In this document: piece after piece, positions 19,601 to 29,096 of the stretch | Position numbering within the stretch: the stretch's first letter is position 1 | Layout: each line of letters begins with the position of its first letter | Source of the DNA: Flavobacterium subsaxonicum WB 4.1-42 = DSM 21790 | GTDB taxonomy: Bacteria > Bacteroidota > Bacteroidia > Flavobacteriales > Flavobacteriaceae | Assembly (NCBI RefSeq): GCF_000422725.1 | Contig: NZ_AUGP01000029.1 | Span: 114,683 to 178,682, forward strand | Direction of reading: 5' to 3' | Length of the DNA: 64,000 bases | Position numbers and translations under genes: made by a program | The notes under the pieces: model-generated | What the model saw: the letters and a program-made list of their open reading frames with translations, nothing else | Databases searched by the model: none | Told to the model about the DNA's origin: nothing

Positions 19601-20222
19601 CCTGTGGCTTAAACGTGTTTACAACCTCGGTCTCTACGCTACATTGCGATGTACCGTCAGACACACTATATCTGCTGCTGTTATCGGCTGTGCCGTAAAC
19701 AAACGTGGTTCCGTAAGTATCTTCAAAATCAGCAGAACCGTTACAAATGTCTATAAGTATGTTACTTGTACCATCCCAAACAAATGTTGTGGTAAGTGTA
19801 AACATGTTATAACCGGTTACGGCTGTAAAATCGCCACTGTACACCTGTGTTAACGGTGCATTGTTATGCGTAGCAGCATCTGTAGCTGTAGTAAGGGCCA
19901 TTTTAATTGTGTACGCCGGCAGCACAACATCGGGCGCCAACGATACATTCCAGCCAAACTGGCTTACTAATCCGGCAACGCCGCCGGCGGCGGTAATTTC
20001 GGCAGCGGTGTAAACCACCTGGTAGTGCGTGTAAGCGTAGTAGCTGCTTACAGGCCCAAGGTCAAGATAATCTGCCTCACTGGTTTCTGCGGTGCCCGAA
20101 CCCAATGTAACTGTTTGTGCAGTTGCAACGGTGCCGATCAATAAAAAAAGCACCAAAAAGCCCGATATCCATTGCTTAGGATACCACGATTTTTGCAAAT
20201 TGTTTAAAGTAAATTTGTTCAT
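16665..20222 (-). CDS. Giant T9SS type A sorting-domain protein with fibronectin III and Ig-like repeats
   Basis: The product has 1185 residues. The signal peptide is around residues 16-36 ([19 protein letters not shown]). A fibronectin type III domain occurs near residues 215-305 ([21 protein letters not shown] ... [11 protein letters not shown]). Many Thr/Val-rich Ig-like units follow, including one with [19 protein letters not shown] PKD/SprB-like features and two similar units ending ATTYYA[ST]QTV. The final ~80 residues ([21 protein letters not shown] ... [24 protein letters not shown]) are a clear type A T9SS C-terminal signal. It is predicted to be exported and surface-attached; the ligand is unknown. 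The gene is monocistronic. Confidence 0.93.
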   Translation of the reverse strand: MNKFTLNNLQKSWYPKQWISGFLVLFLLIGTVATAQTVTLGSGTAETSEADYLDLGPVSSYYAYTHYQVVYTAAEITAAGGVAGLVSQFGWNVSLAPDVVLPAYTIKMALTTATDAATHNNAPLTQVYSGDFTAVTGYNMFTLTTTFVWDGTSNILIDICNGSADFEDTYGTTFVYGTADNSSRYSVSDGTSQCSVETEVVNTFKPQARFVLTTPPSCLNPASAGATAVTQNTATINWAAPVLGTPAGYEYVVSTTNTAPTGAGTAATGTSAAIANLTASTTYYVFVRSACGADGFSTWTQGSFTTDCISPVLTVTVPEAICGQGSIDLVSESTGFVYWYNAAVGGSIIASGETFTTPLLTQNATYYVGASSSALQTAGAVYSGTETIGDSTGNHGIAVTTTVPNVTVMSAEIPFTGTGTFTVELWDANENVVTSVTTETVTGNGATPVAVPLNLTIPAAGDYYIILSEITGNIYDLGYSEETFPFETEDGSLSVTSGYWYGEDVTNMYFYNLLIGSNACLSPRQAVAVTVNPATPVTTAVTNALICEGASTQISATSTNAGYAYVWMPGNLTGATQTVSPTATTQYTVTATDAATGCVAVATVTVTVNALPSDLDVTEDAEVCTNGNAVALTVTGGVTNNVILSEGFNAATNNWTKINNSTGGDIIEAAWTLRPDGYEYSFDPFESNDNTQFYLTNSDAQGYEGITTSTILQSPAFSTVGYTSANVSFYQFLYEPSSGTTATVEVSTNGTTWAALATYDETVGELDAFEQSTVALTAAYLNQPTVYVRFKYDSEYRYYWAIDNVSVQGEQSASFTWAPVAGLFTDAAATTPYTGTATATVYATPDADTTYTVTASNVAGCSVTATTAVTVITTDAPEVTAAQTFCNAATVANLSATGGTNVQWYAAATGGTALTAATALTATTYYASQTVNGCESADRTAVVVTITTVVADAPADVTECDAYTLPELTNGAYYTAANGGGTAIAVGTEITETTTLYVFAASGDCTAQNTFTVTINSAAAPTGAATQTITVIEGEDATLADIEVTATGTVIWYATEADALAGVNPLAADAVLTTATTYYATQTVGDCTSTDVLAVTVTIETVLSTTGFDVHNFAYYPNPVSNVLTVEYSSDITAVSVFNVLGQQMLTAKPNATNAAIDMSALAQGTYMVNVTVGTAVKTIKVIKN

Positions 20223-20430
20223 AAAGTATTAAGTTATTTGATTCTTTAAAACTATAACAAAATACACTACAGTTCAATAACCTGTCAGATTATACCCATA
20301 CACTAACCAAAACGTTAAATAACTGAGTATTTTCAAACCCAAATCAAAAAATTATAAAAACGCAATCTTAATTTTATGTTAATTTAAGCGTCGTAATATG
20401 TTACAAAAATACTTTTAAAACTTGCTAAAA

Positions 20431-20455
20431 TTAAAAAAGCCCCTAAAAAGGGGCT
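20431..20455 (-). terminator. Terminator of fabV
   Basis: A 6 bp GC-rich stem AGCCCC (20438-20443) with GGGGCT (20450-20455) is followed on the minus strand by T6. It lies about 40 bp after the fabV stop. Confidence 0.82.
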
Positions 20456-20493
20456 AATTGTTATAATATTATAGTTAAAATGTAACTATTTAT

Positions 20494-21687
20494 TTATTCT
20501 TTTATGCTTTCAACTGTAACAAGTTCGTTAGCATCGGCAGCATAGTCTACGCCATCAAAACCAAAGCCAAAAAGGTTGTAAAAATCATCCCTGTATCCTT
20601 TAAGGTCGCCTATTTCGGCAAGGTTTTCGGTTGTGGCTTCCTCCCAAAGTGTGGCCACTTTTTGCTGAACATCCTCCTTCATTTCCCAGTCGTCTATACG
20701 TATCCTGCCTTTTTCGTCTACCGGAACATCGCCACCCGTGTACAGCCTTTCGGCATACAAACGCTGAATTTGCTCAATAGTACCTTCGTGCAGGCCTTCT
20801 TCTTTCATTATTTTATACAGTAACGATATGTAAAGCGGAATTACCGGTATGGCCGAACTTGCCTGCGTTACCAGTGCTTTGTTAACCGACACATAAGCTT
20901 TACCGTCGATATCTTTAAGGCTGTCGGTAATTTCGAAAGCGGTAGCTTCAAGGTGGTCTTTAGCACGCCCAATAGTACCTTTGCGGTAAACTGCCTCTGT
21001 AAGCGACGGACCTATATAAGAATACGCCACAGTTTGCGCGCCCGGAGCCAAAAGGTTAGCCGCCTTAAGAGCGTCGATCCACATTGCCCAGTCTTCGCCA
21101 CCCATTACGGCAACGGTGTTCTCTATATCGCCATCCTGAGCCGGCTGTATAGAAATTTCTGATACCTTACCGGTATGAAAATCGACTGTTTTATTGGTAT
21201 ACACCCCGCCTATTGGCTTAAGTACAGAGCGGTGCAGCACACCTGTTTCAGGATGCTGGCGCACCGGCGATGCAAGGCTGTAGATAACAAGGTCTACCTG
21301 GCCAAGATCTGCCTTAATAAGGTCTATGGTTTGTTGTTTTATTTCTTTAGAAAACGCATCGCCGTTAATGCTTTTAGCATACAGGCCTGCTGCGTGTGCT
21401 TCTTTTTCAAAAGCTGCTGAGTTGTACCAACCCGGAGACGCTGTTTTGCCCTCTACCGGTGGTTTTTCAAAAAATACGCCAATGGTGGCAGCGCCGCTTC
21501 CAAAAGCGCTGGTAACCCTGGATGCAAGTCCAAAACCTGTAGAAGCGCCTATTACAAGCACTTTTTTAGCTCCGTTTATGCTGCCTTTAGATTTAATGTA
21601 CTCAATTTGGTTTTTAATACTTTGGGCGGCACCATCCGGGTGGGCGGTTAAACAAATAAACCCGCGCATTCTTGGTTCTATGATCAT
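20494..21687 (-). CDS. fabV: trans-2-enoyl-ACP/CoA reductase FabV
   Basis: The 397-residue enzyme performs the NADH-dependent last step of the fatty-acid elongation cycle (enoyl reduction). The Rossmann segment KKVLVIGASTGFGLASRVTSAFG has the dinucleotide-binding signature. The FabV active-site motif Y-x8-K is present as YRKGTIGRAK. The N-terminus (IIEPRMRGFICLTAHPDG) and C-terminal region (GDVPVDEKGRIRIDDWEM) also match FabV. FabV-type reductases are known to be poorly inhibited by triclosan. A near-perfect promoter overlaps the 3' end of recN, so the gene has its own transcript. Confidence 0.96.
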   Translation of the reverse strand: MIIEPRMRGFICLTAHPDGAAQSIKNQIEYIKSKGSINGAKKVLVIGASTGFGLASRVTSAFGSGAATIGVFFEKPPVEGKTASPGWYNSAAFEKEAHAAGLYAKSINGDAFSKEIKQQTIDLIKADLGQVDLVIYSLASPVRQHPETGVLHRSVLKPIGGVYTNKTVDFHTGKVSEISIQPAQDGDIENTVAVMGGEDWAMWIDALKAANLLAPGAQTVAYSYIGPSLTEAVYRKGTIGRAKDHLEATAFEITDSLKDIDGKAYVSVNKALVTQASSAIPVIPLYISLLYKIMKEEGLHEGTIEQIQRLYAERLYTGGDVPVDEKGRIRIDDWEMKEDVQQKVATLWEEATTENLAEIGDLKGYRDDFYNLFGFGFDGVDYAADANELVTVESIKE

Positions 21688-21732
21688 AACTGTAATGGTA
21701 TGTTTGTGTGTGTATTTTTATTTTATGACGGA

Positions 21733-21763
21733 CAAATATAACCCGATTTTTTAGTTGAGCAAA
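21733..21763 (-). promoter_or_regulatory. fabV promoter inside the 3' end of recN
   Basis: TTTG (21763-21760), a 19 bp spacer and TATATTTG (21740-21733) match the Bacteroidota sigma consensus exactly. The -33 box lies inside the recN coding sequence. Confidence 0.85.
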
Positions 21764-23403
21764 GCCCGTGCGTGATTAAGGGCAGAATCTGACACATCCT
21801 TGCCCGAAAGCATCTCGGCTACTTCCCTAACCCGCTCTTCTTTAGTAAGCAGCTTAAGTTCAGATACCGTGGTTTCGTCCTGCGTGGTTTTAAACACCTT
21901 GTACTGCTGGTCTCCCTTTGCGGCAATTTGCGGCAGGTGGGTAATGGCAAATACCTGCATGGCCTGGCTCATATTCTTCATTATATCGCCCATTTTATTG
22001 GCAATCTCGCCCGATACCCCTGTGTCTATCTCGTCAAAAATAATGGTAGGCAGCTTAGAGTAATTGGCAAGCACCGCCTTTATGGCCAGCATTATACGCG
22101 ACATCTCTCCGCCCGAAGCTACTTTTTTAAGCAGGCCAAAATCAGTGCCCTTGTTGCCCGAAAACAACAGGCTCATCTGGTCTTTACCGTTGGCATAATA
22201 AGTTTCTGATGCTGTTACATCAAACTTAAAGCGTGCGTTGGGCATGCCCAGTTGCTGTAGTATCGCGGTAATTTTATCGGTTAAAACCGGTATGGCGCGT
22301 TGCCTTTGCTCGTGCAGCAGGGCCGCAGTGGCATCAGTTTCGGCTTTGGTTTTTTCGGCTTCGGTTTGTAGGGCGGCAATGGCATCATCAAGACCTTCTA
22401 CCAAAACCACTTTATTTTCCAGCTCCTGCTGAATGGCAAGCAACTCTTCAACCGTTGCGGCCTGGTGCTTTTTTTGCAGCGAATAGATTAATTGCAACTT
22501 CTGGTTAATCCGTTCCAGCTCTTCGGGGTCGTTTATTAACGACTCGTAGTTTTGCGCAAGGCTGTCGGCCACATCATCAAGTTCGATCAATATACTTGAA
22601 ACGCGCTCATGATAATCGGCATATTCCGGCGAAAGCCCGCTTATTTTTTGCAGTGCATTTTTTATTTCTTTCAGATTTTGGATTACCCCTATCTGCTCTT
22701 CGTTTGCTACGGCTATTGCCCTGGCAACCGATTCTTTTATAAACTCTACGTTGCTTAGTTTTTCTAAAGCTGCCTCAAGCTCTTCCTGCTCGCCTGCTTT
22801 AAGGCTGGCCGCAACCAGCTCCTGCAATAAAAAGGTATTGTAGTCCTGCTCTTTAGACAGCGTTCCTTTTTGTTCCAGCAGTTTTTTAAGCTGCGACTGC
22901 ACTGCTTTGTAAGCCGAATGCTGTTTTTTATACGTTTCTAACAGGGTTGCGTTGCCGGCAACCGCATCCAGAATTTGCATTTGGTACAGCTCATCGCTTA
23001 GTTCGCGGGTTTGCTGCTGCGAGTGGATATCTATTAGGTAGGCACCAAGTTCCTGCAATTCGGCAAGGTTAACAGGGCTGTCGTTTACAAAGGCGCGTGA
23101 TTTGCCTGATGGCAGTATCTCCCTGCGGATGATGGTTACGGCATCGTAATCCAGGTCGTTTTGGGTAAAGAAATCGCTTAGGTTATAATCAGATATTTTA
23201 AAATGTGCCTCTACTACACATTTTTGCTCCTTATCTTTAAGAGAAGTAAGGTCGGCACGGTTGCCCGATACCAGGCCCAGGGCACCCAGGATAATGGATT
23301 TACCGGCACCGGTCTCGCCGGTTATGGTAGAAAACCTGCCTGAAAAATCGATGTGCAGGTGCTCTATAAGGGCAAAATTTTTAATATGTAAGGTTTGAAG
23401 CAT
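21751..23403 (-). CDS. recN: DNA repair protein RecN
   Basis: The 550-residue SMC-like ATPase acts in recombinational double-strand break repair. The N-terminal half has Walker A GETGAGKS (residues ~30-37) and the typical start LQTLHIKNFALIEHLHIDF. Long coiled-coil arms occupy about residues 155-380. The C-terminal half holds the ABC signature VASGGEMSRIMLAIK and Walker B TIIFDEIDTGVSGEIA, then ITHLPQIAAKGD. The stop overlaps the fabV promoter. A 310 bp repeat-filled gap separates it from porD upstream, with a -7 element just before it. Confidence 0.98.
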   Translation of the reverse strand: MLQTLHIKNFALIEHLHIDFSGRFSTITGETGAGKSIILGALGLVSGNRADLTSLKDKEQKCVVEAHFKISDYNLSDFFTQNDLDYDAVTIIRREILPSGKSRAFVNDSPVNLAELQELGAYLIDIHSQQQTRELSDELYQMQILDAVAGNATLLETYKKQHSAYKAVQSQLKKLLEQKGTLSKEQDYNTFLLQELVAASLKAGEQEELEAALEKLSNVEFIKESVARAIAVANEEQIGVIQNLKEIKNALQKISGLSPEYADYHERVSSILIELDDVADSLAQNYESLINDPEELERINQKLQLIYSLQKKHQAATVEELLAIQQELENKVVLVEGLDDAIAALQTEAEKTKAETDATAALLHEQRQRAIPVLTDKITAILQQLGMPNARFKFDVTASETYYANGKDQMSLLFSGNKGTDFGLLKKVASGGEMSRIMLAIKAVLANYSKLPTIIFDEIDTGVSGEIANKMGDIMKNMSQAMQVFAITHLPQIAAKGDQQYKVFKTTQDETTVSELKLLTKEERVREVAEMLSGKDVSDSALNHARALLN

Positions 23404-23429
23404 ACTGTTTTAAGGTGCATATAGCAGCA

Positions 23430-23437
23430 CAAATATA
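23430..23437 (-). promoter_or_regulatory. -7 element of recN
   Basis: TATATTTG on the minus strand, 27 bp before the recN ATG, matches TAnnTTTG. No TTTG is found at the expected upstream distance. Confidence 0.5.
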
Positions 23438-23466
23438 CTATTTACAAAAGAATATTTATCATAAAA

Positions 23467-23702
23467 TTTAGCCACGAATTACACTAATTCCACAAATTTA
23501 CATTCTGATGCGGGAGTAATTGTATTTGTTTCGGAATGCTCCATTTTATAGTTTTAGCCACGAATTACACCGTTTCCACAAATTATATAACGGCATAGGG
23601 AATATATTCGTAATACTATATTCAATCGCTTATAAAAAATTTAGCCACGAATTACACCAATTTCCACAAATTTAATTGCGATGATTAGTATAATTCGTGG
23701 CC
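23467..23702. repeat. Three direct copies plus an inverted half-copy of a 33 bp intergenic repeat
   Basis: Direct copies of TTAGCCACGAATTACAC followed by (N)TTTCCACAAATT lie at 23467-23500, 23553-23585 and 23641-23673. An inverted half-copy (TAATTCGTGGC) lies at 23691-23701, able to pair with 23644-23654. The 312 bp recN-porD gap holds nothing else except the recN -7 element. Confidence 0.8.
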
Positions 23703-23715
23703 AAAAAAAATTATT

Positions 23716-24600
23716 TTATTTTATCTTACCCCACTTAGCGCCATTCATAGGCGATATGCGGTTTAGCATATCCTGTAATTTTGTTATGGAAACCATTGGG
23801 CCTCCGGAGAATACCGCAACAATTTCGTCTGACTTGGCATCAAAAAATACGCGGGTTAAAAATGCATTGGGGCGCACTTTATATAATTCTGATAGCGTAG
23901 TTATTGCCGCTATTACCTTCTCTTTACCTTCTTTCTGGTTGTCGGCCATTTTATCCATCGCCGTCATGTGGTAAGCATAAAGTGCTTCTCTAAAGGGTTT
24001 GTAGGTGTTAGAAAGTACATCGTTAACCAAAAAGTAACGGCTTTGCAGGCCATCCTGTTGGGTCCAGCCTTTGCCGCCGCTTTGCGAAACACTCACTATG
24101 TTTTGTGCTGCCTCATAGTATGGTGTGCCGCCTTCTTTTTCGTACGTATCGGCATCCATGGCAATAATCATGTTGGCATAAAACGCCACAAGCGATACGA
24201 GGTTAGAATCGAACGAATTGGGGTTAAAAATAAGGTTCTCGCCTTCGTTATATCTAAAGGCAATATCTTTATCGTTAACATTCATTACCGGGCTCTGGTA
24301 GGTAGAGTTGTACACACTCCTGGACGAAGCCACCTGCAGCATAGCGGTAAAGCTATTATTATCATACGCCGAAATATTAAAGAACATAGAGCAGTCTATG
24401 CGCTCGCTCCTGCCAAAGTTACGGGTAGTCCAGCGGGTGTTGTTTACAAAATCCTGCAACGACTTTTCGAGCGTTTTAAATATTTGCGGGTTGGCATCGG
24501 TAATACGGTCAAAACTTACTTTTACAGTACAATTAAGCTCCTGCCCCTTAGCAGTAAAGGAAAAGAAGGTTAGCATTAAAAGCCCTATCCATTTATGCAT
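23716..24600 (-). CDS. porD: DUF4835 family protein, T9SS-associated PorD
   Basis: The 294-residue exported protein has a signal peptide (WIGLLMLTFFSFTAKGQ). The family pattern is clear: ELNCTVKVSFDRITDANPQIFKTLEKSLQDFVNNTRWTTRNF, then ERIDCSMFFNI, ENLIFNPNSFDSNLVSLVAFYANMIIAMDADTY and GRP-like NAFLTRVFFDAKSDEIVAVFSGG. I recall the DUF4835 family being annotated as type IX secretion protein PorD; this is memory of family naming, not tested here. The gene overlaps the end of coaBC by 8 bp, so it belongs to the bamD-rpoZ-coaBC-porD transcript. A biochemical role is not established. Confidence 0.88.
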   Translation of the reverse strand: MHKWIGLLMLTFFSFTAKGQELNCTVKVSFDRITDANPQIFKTLEKSLQDFVNNTRWTTRNFGRSERIDCSMFFNISAYDNNSFTAMLQVASSRSVYNSTYQSPVMNVNDKDIAFRYNEGENLIFNPNSFDSNLVSLVAFYANMIIAMDADTYEKEGGTPYYEAAQNIVSVSQSGGKGWTQQDGLQSRYFLVNDVLSNTYKPFREALYAYHMTAMDKMADNQKEGKEKVIAAITTLSELYKVRPNAFLTRVFFDAKSDEIVAVFSGGPMVSITKLQDMLNRISPMNGAKWGKIK

Positions 24601-25804
24601 TGTAATGTTTTTTTATCTTGTTTATAATATCTGCAGCAACAGCTTCTTTTGTTTTAAGCTCCATTGGCTCTTCGTTAAAATCTTTATCTATAAAGGTTAC
24701 CTTGTTGGTATCGCTGCCAAAACCGGCACCTTTATCATTCAACGAATTTAAAACAATCAAATCTAAGTTTTTTTTAGTTATCTTAAGCTTGGCATTCTCA
24801 ATTTCGTTCTCTGTTTCTAACGCAAAGCCCACTAAAAACTGACTTATTTTTTTTTCGCCTAACGATGCCAGTATATCTTTAGTTTTTTCGAGCTCAAGAG
24901 ATAACGTGCTTTCGCTCTTTTTTATTTTTTGGGGTGCCACATTTTTAGGTCGGTAATCGGCTACGGCAGCAGCAGCAACGGCAGCATCTACGGTGCCAAA
25001 ATATTCGTGGCAGGCGGCGTACATCTCTTCAGACGATGTTACCCTAACCACCGTAACCAGCGTATGATCCAGTTTTAAATGCGTGGGGCCGGTAACTAAA
25101 ATTACCTGGGCACCCTGGTCGGCGGCGGCTTTGGCAATATCAAAACCCATTTTGCCGGACGAATGGTTACCTATAAAACGCACAGGATCTATAGGTTCGT
25201 ATGTGGGGCCGGCAGTAACCAGTATTTTTTTTGTGCGAAGCGGTAGTTTGCCCTCTATATCGCGCTCTATAAAAGCCACAATATTTTCGGGTTCGGCCAT
25301 GCGGCCTTCGCCGGAAAGGCCACTGGCAAGCTCGCCGGATTCGGCAGGAATAACACTGTTGCCAAACAATTCCAGTTGCCTGAAGCTTTCTTTAGTTGAG
25401 GGGTGCTTGTACATATCGAGGTCCATTGCAGGGGCAACATAAACCGGGCATTTAGCCGAAAGATAGGTAGCAATAAGTATATTATCTGAATTGCCCGATA
25501 CCATTTTAGATAAGGTATTGGCCGTAGCCGGGGCAATAACAAAAATATCGGCCCAAAGGCCAAGGTCTACGTGGTTGTTCCAAACGGCATTTTCGTCTTC
25601 TTCATGATAAAAAGAAGAGTACACCGGGTTCTTGGAAAGCGTAGACAGGGTAAGGGGAGTAATAAAATCTTTAGAAGCAGGCGTCATGACTACTTTTACA
25701 TGCGCGCCTGCTTTTATAAAAAGCCTTACTAACGACGCTGTTTTGTATGCGGCAATGCCCCCGGATATGCCGAGTAATATTTTTTTACCGCTTAAAACAG
25801 ACAT
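24593..25804 (-). CDS. coaBC: Bifunctional phosphopantothenoylcysteine decarboxylase / phosphopantothenate-cysteine ligase
   Basis: The 403-residue fusion performs two steps of coenzyme A synthesis. The N-terminal CoaC flavoprotein part (residues ~1-190) has [10 protein letters not shown], the active-site His region [12 protein letters not shown], and the substrate-clamp [13 protein letters not shown]. The C-terminal CoaB part has [24 protein letters not shown] and AAAVADYRP, the CTP-dependent ligase signatures. It lies 13 bp after rpoZ in the same orientation and overlaps porD downstream. Confidence 0.97.
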   Translation of the reverse strand: MSVLSGKKILLGISGGIAAYKTASLVRLFIKAGAHVKVVMTPASKDFITPLTLSTLSKNPVYSSFYHEEDENAVWNNHVDLGLWADIFVIAPATANTLSKMVSGNSDNILIATYLSAKCPVYVAPAMDLDMYKHPSTKESFRQLELFGNSVIPAESGELASGLSGEGRMAEPENIVAFIERDIEGKLPLRTKKILVTAGPTYEPIDPVRFIGNHSSGKMGFDIAKAAADQGAQVILVTGPTHLKLDHTLVTVVRVTSSEEMYAACHEYFGTVDAAVAAAAVADYRPKNVAPQKIKKSESTLSLELEKTKDILASLGEKKISQFLVGFALETENEIENAKLKITKKNLDLIVLNSLNDKGAGFGSDTNKVTFIDKDFNEEPMELKTKEAVAADIINKIKKHYNA

Positions 25805-25817
25805 CCTTATGTATGTA

Positions 25818-26138
25818 TTATAGTTTATCCGGGTTTCTGTAAGAAACCTTGTTGTCTAACCACTCCTGTACTGCAAGAGCATGTGGTTTAGGCAGTTTTT
25901 CGTAAAATTTAGAAACCTCTATTTGTTCTTTGTTCTCAAAAATTTCCTCAAGGCTGTCATTATACGTAGCAAATTCTTCAAGCTTCTCGATCAATTCCTT
26001 TTTAATTTCGGTATTAATCTGGTTAGCCCTTTTTGCCATAATGGTAATTGCCTCGTATATGTTACCTGTAGGCTCTTCTATTGTAACCTTATTGTAGGTA
26101 ATTGTATTTACCGGAGCAGTTGTTTTCTTTAAATCCAT
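25818..26138 (-). CDS. rpoZ: RNA polymerase omega subunit (Bacteroidota type)
   Basis: The 106-residue protein carries the omega core GNIYEAITIMAKRANQINTEIKKELIEKLEEF, in which the E. coli-like R-A-x-Q-I pattern is kept. Bacteroidota omega is longer at both ends than the proteobacterial form, as here (VQEWLDNKVSYRNPDKL tail). Omega helps assemble and stabilise RNA polymerase. It sits 6 bp after bamD and 13 bp before coaBC, in the order usual for Flavobacteriaceae. Confidence 0.92.
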   Translation of the reverse strand: MDLKKTTAPVNTITYNKVTIEEPTGNIYEAITIMAKRANQINTEIKKELIEKLEEFATYNDSLEEIFENKEQIEVSKFYEKLPKPHALAVQEWLDNKVSYRNPDKL

Positions 26139-26144
26139 GACTCG

Positions 26145-26951
26145 TTATTTAGAAAATTTTTGTAATTCAGTATCTATTGTTGCAAGCATTTTATCTGCCT
26201 GCTCTTTGTATTTAGTATCGGCCTTAAACTTTAAAAGCGCAGCATAGTTGGCTTTTGCTGCCTCAAGGCGATCGTGCATTTTTACCTGTACACTATTAAT
26301 AGCCAGTTGGTAAGAAGAGTCGAATTTTAAAAACAGCGCATCTTCTTTAAGCTTGGTACCCGGAAAATCTATAATAAAGTTATCCAGGGTTTTAATAGCG
26401 GCATTATAATCGCCAAAATATTCGGCAGTCATATGGTACTGCTTTGCAATTTCAAACGCTTTGGTTTCCAGTTTTTCCCTTAGCTCTTTTACAAGCTGGT
26501 TAGCCTCCGGCATAAACTGAGAGCTTGGGTAATTATCTATAAACGCCTGTAGCTTATCTAACGCCTTGTAGGTATCTACCTGGTCTAAAGAATAACGCGG
26601 CGACAGCATGTAATAACTTTTAGCACCTAAAAACGATGCCTCTTCCATTTTTTGGCTACGCGGGTAACCGGCTGCAAATTTTTCGAACTGGTAACCTGCC
26701 GTGTAATATTGTTTGGTTTTAAACAGGGCATCAGAGTACATAAAAAACATTTTCTCTGCCTGTGGCTTACCGTTGTATGATGGGGCTATCTGCTCGAAAA
26801 GCCTAATAGCCTTCATGTATTTTTCTTTAGTGTAAAGCTTTTCGGCTACTTCATATTTAACCTTAACGTCGTCTGCCTTTAAAGCCTTTTGAAATTCGCT
26901 GCATGATGTAAGCGCCAAAGCGATAAGAAGTATGTAAAAAAATCTTGCCAT
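26145..26951 (-). CDS. bamD: Outer membrane assembly lipoprotein BamD
   Basis: The 268-residue lipoprotein has a lipobox ILLIALALTSC with modified Cys17. The mature part consists of TPR helices (YEVAEKLYTKEKYMKAIRLFEQIAPSY; QYYTAGYQFEKFAAGYPRSQKMEEASFL; NYPSSQFMPEANQLVKELREKL; TLDNFIIDFPGTKLKEDALF), the YfiO/BamD fold. BamD is the periplasmic scaffold of the BAM complex that inserts outer-membrane beta-barrels. It is the first gene of the bamD-rpoZ-coaBC-porD unit. Confidence 0.95.
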   Translation of the reverse strand: MARFFYILLIALALTSCSEFQKALKADDVKVKYEVAEKLYTKEKYMKAIRLFEQIAPSYNGKPQAEKMFFMYSDALFKTKQYYTAGYQFEKFAAGYPRSQKMEEASFLGAKSYYMLSPRYSLDQVDTYKALDKLQAFIDNYPSSQFMPEANQLVKELREKLETKAFEIAKQYHMTAEYFGDYNAAIKTLDNFIIDFPGTKLKEDALFLKFDSSYQLAINSVQVKMHDRLEAAKANYAALLKFKADTKYKEQADKMLATIDTELQKFSK

Positions 26952-26997
26952 ATATATAAGTTAAGCGGCTGTGCAGCGGCTGTTGTAAAAGCAACTG

Positions 26998-27005
26998 CAA
27001 AATTA
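26998..27005 (-). promoter_or_regulatory. -7 element of the bamD operon
   Basis: TAATTTTG on the minus strand, 47 bp before the bamD ATG, fits TAnnTTTG. A matching -33 box is not obvious. Confidence 0.45.
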
Positions 27006-27052
27006 GTTAATAATTACAGAATAAAAAATCTTTTTTTCATAGTGTTGCCCAT

Positions 27053-27080
27053 AAAAAAAGATGCCGTAATTGGCACCTTT
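27053..27080 (-). terminator. Terminator of the ferritin gene
   Basis: AAAGATGCC (27057-27065) pairs with GGCACCTTT (27072-27080) with one mismatch, followed on the minus strand by T7. It lies 24 bp after the ferritin stop. Confidence 0.78.
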
Positions 27081-27103
27081 CTTTAAACTGATTTTTTAAC
27101 GTT

Positions 27104-27616
27104 TTATTGTACGATATTATGGCCTGTAGAGGTAAAATTCTTCATATCGTTATCAAACATATAAAGGCCACCCTTGCTATCGCCAATAAGGTCTATCTTA
27201 TCTAAAATTACTTTGGCCTGGGCCTCTTCTTCAATCTGCTCGCTTACATACCACTGCAAAAAGTTGCTGGTGGCGTAGTCTTTTTGCATTAATGCGATAT
27301 CTACAAGCACGTTGATGCTTGCCGACACCTTAACCTCGTGCTCGTACAGCTGCCTGAACAGCACCCCGAACGACGAATAATCCAGCCTTGGCTCGTCTAA
27401 CGCCGAAACTACAGCATAGCCGCCACGCTGGTTTACATATTTTACAAGCTTAAGCATGTGCTGCCTTTCTTCGTCACTTTGCTTAAACATAAAGGTTGCA
27501 ATACCCTCAAAACCTTTAACCTCTGCCCAAGATGCCATGGCAAGGTATATTTGAGATGATTCTGCCTCTACTTTTATCTGCTCGTTGAGCGCTGCCTGCA
27601 TTATATCTGTTAACAT
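27104..27616 (-). CDS. Non-haem ferritin
   Basis: The 170-residue protein matches the FtnA-type iron-storage family. Helix A has LNEQIKVEAESSQIYLAMASWAEVKGFEGIATFMFKQSDEERQHMLKLVKYVNQRGG, with ferroxidase ligands Glu17, Glu50 and His53. Helix C carries the usual HEVKVSASINVLVDIA and FLQWYVSEQIEEEAQAKVILDKI. It forms 24-subunit shells that oxidise and store iron. It is inserted between dapA and bamD and has its own terminator. Confidence 0.95.
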   Translation of the reverse strand: MLTDIMQAALNEQIKVEAESSQIYLAMASWAEVKGFEGIATFMFKQSDEERQHMLKLVKYVNQRGGYAVVSALDEPRLDYSSFGVLFRQLYEHEVKVSASINVLVDIALMQKDYATSNFLQWYVSEQIEEEAQAKVILDKIDLIGDSKGGLYMFDNDMKNFTSTGHNIVQ

Positions 27617-27646
27617 GATACGTATATTTAAAGTTGTACCGTAAAA

Positions 27647-28525
27647 TTAGGCGATTTTTTTTACAAAAGCAGCAATCCTGCCCGCTAAATCGGCGTTTAC
27701 GTTAACCAACGGAAGCCTTACAACATCTTCGCAAAGGCCCAGTTCTTTAAATATATGTTTGATGCCTGCCGGGTTGCCCTGCTCAAAAATCATATCAATC
27801 GAGTCGGCAATAAGGTAGTGCAGTTTATAGGCTTCGTCTACCTTGCGCTCTAAGCCCAGCTTAACCATTTGCGAAAATTGTTTAGGGAAACCCTCGGCAA
27901 TTACAGAGATAACCCCTGCCCCACCGGCCAATACCATAGGCAGTGTTACCATATCGTCGCCCGATATTACAAGGAAACCGTCGGGCTTGCCCTGTATAAG
28001 GCGCATGGCCTGTACAATATCTCCGGCAGCTTCTTTAATGCCCACAATGTTCTTAAAATCGTTAGCCAGCCTAAAAACCGTTTCGGGCAGCATGTTGCTT
28101 GCCGTACGGCCGGGCACGTTATATAATATTACAGGTAGCGGAGATGCTTCGGCAATAGCCTTAAAATGCTGGTAAACGCCTTCCTGCGTTGGTTTGTTAT
28201 AGTAGGGAGAAACCGACAGTATGGCTGTAAACGCCGACAAGTCGCGCGATTTTAGCTCATCGGTAACTTCTTTAGTATTGTTGCTGCCAATACCCAACAC
28301 AAGCGGCAGCCTGCCGTTGTTTGCCTTTATAACCGTTTTTATAACAAGTTCCTTTTCATCCTTATCCATAGTGGCCGGCTCTCCTGTAGTACCAAGTACT
28401 ACAAGGTAGTCTATACCGCCGTCTATCTGGTAGTTAACAATTCTTTCCAGAGCTTCTGTATCTACAGAAAGGTCTTTTTTAAAAGGGGTAATAAGCGCAA
28501 CGCCCGTACCTGTTAATGACTGCAT
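27647..28525 (-). CDS. dapA: 4-hydroxy-tetrahydrodipicolinate synthase
   Basis: The 292-residue TIM-barrel enzyme condenses pyruvate and aspartate semialdehyde in lysine/diaminopimelate synthesis. Signatures are GVALITPFK, the substrate-binding [13 protein letters not shown], the catalytic Tyr in [13 protein letters not shown] and the Schiff-base Lys in [10 protein letters not shown]. It starts 2 bp after the stop of the DUF6913 gene and reads in the same direction, so the two are probably cotranscribed. Confidence 0.97.
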   Translation of the reverse strand: MQSLTGTGVALITPFKKDLSVDTEALERIVNYQIDGGIDYLVVLGTTGEPATMDKDEKELVIKTVIKANNGRLPLVLGIGSNNTKEVTDELKSRDLSAFTAILSVSPYYNKPTQEGVYQHFKAIAEASPLPVILYNVPGRTASNMLPETVFRLANDFKNIVGIKEAAGDIVQAMRLIQGKPDGFLVISGDDMVTLPMVLAGGAGVISVIAEGFPKQFSQMVKLGLERKVDEAYKLHYLIADSIDMIFEQGNPAGIKHIFKELGLCEDVVRLPLVNVNADLAGRIAAFVKKIA

Positions 28526-28527
28526 GG

Positions 28528-29046
28528 TTATATTTTGTTTAGTATTTTTAAATATTTAAAAAGCTCTGCCACAAACTCTTTGTATTTTTCGGCCTGGCTT
28601 TTAATCATAAAATTATTAAGGCGGTTATCTACCGTTGCAAACCCGGCCTTAAACTTAGCCTGGCTTTTAATGGTTGGCAGCTCCAGCGGAGCCTTGCCCA
28701 CATCATAATAGCTTATTAGCAAATCAAAAGGCTTGTTCATAAAGGCGGTAACATCATCTTTCTGAAAAACCCCCGCGCCAGATATATCGGCCCGTGTGTA
28801 ATAACAGCAGTCCATAACCTCGCCCTTTTTTACAGCATCTTTAAAGCTAAGGGTATCTATATTGCTGCGCTGTATGCCGTTGCTAACCAGCTCTTTTATA
28901 AGCGCTTCTTTTTGCGTAAAGTACGTCTCATCTAAAAGCACCCCCACTGTAACTACTTTACCGGGGGCTGTTGCGGCCTTATAATTGTGTAAACTTTTCT
29001 TAACAATCTTTTTTAGGCCAAAATCTTTAATAAACTTCAAAAACAT
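28528..29046 (-). CDS. DUF6913 family protein
   Basis: The product has 172 residues from the ATG at 29046 ([22 protein letters not shown]). The frame is open 17 codons further to an ATG at 29097, but that would run into the divergent gene's start region, so the shorter form is chosen. The conserved pattern [59 protein letters not shown] matches a flavobacterial family that I know as DUF6913, usually next to dapA. It has no signal peptide or membrane segment and is probably cytosolic. Its function is unknown. Confidence 0.82.
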   Translation of the reverse strand: MFLKFIKDFGLKKIVKKSLHNYKAATAPGKVVTVGVLLDETYFTQKEALIKELVSNGIQRSNIDTLSFKDAVKKGEVMDCCYYTRADISGAGVFQKDDVTAFMNKPFDLLISYYDVGKAPLELPTIKSQAKFKAGFATVDNRLNNFMIKSQAEKYKEFVAELFKYLKILNKI

Positions 29047-29096
29047 AGTACTTTTATTGCCGATTGCAAAAATATTGAATAAAAAGGTCAACCGCA

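Noticed and set aside
23467..23702. Possible tRNA or small RNA gene in the recN-porD gap
   Set aside because: The signal comes from three copies of a short repeat. No cloverleaf, anticodon arm or promoter-terminator pair was found apart from the recN -7 element.
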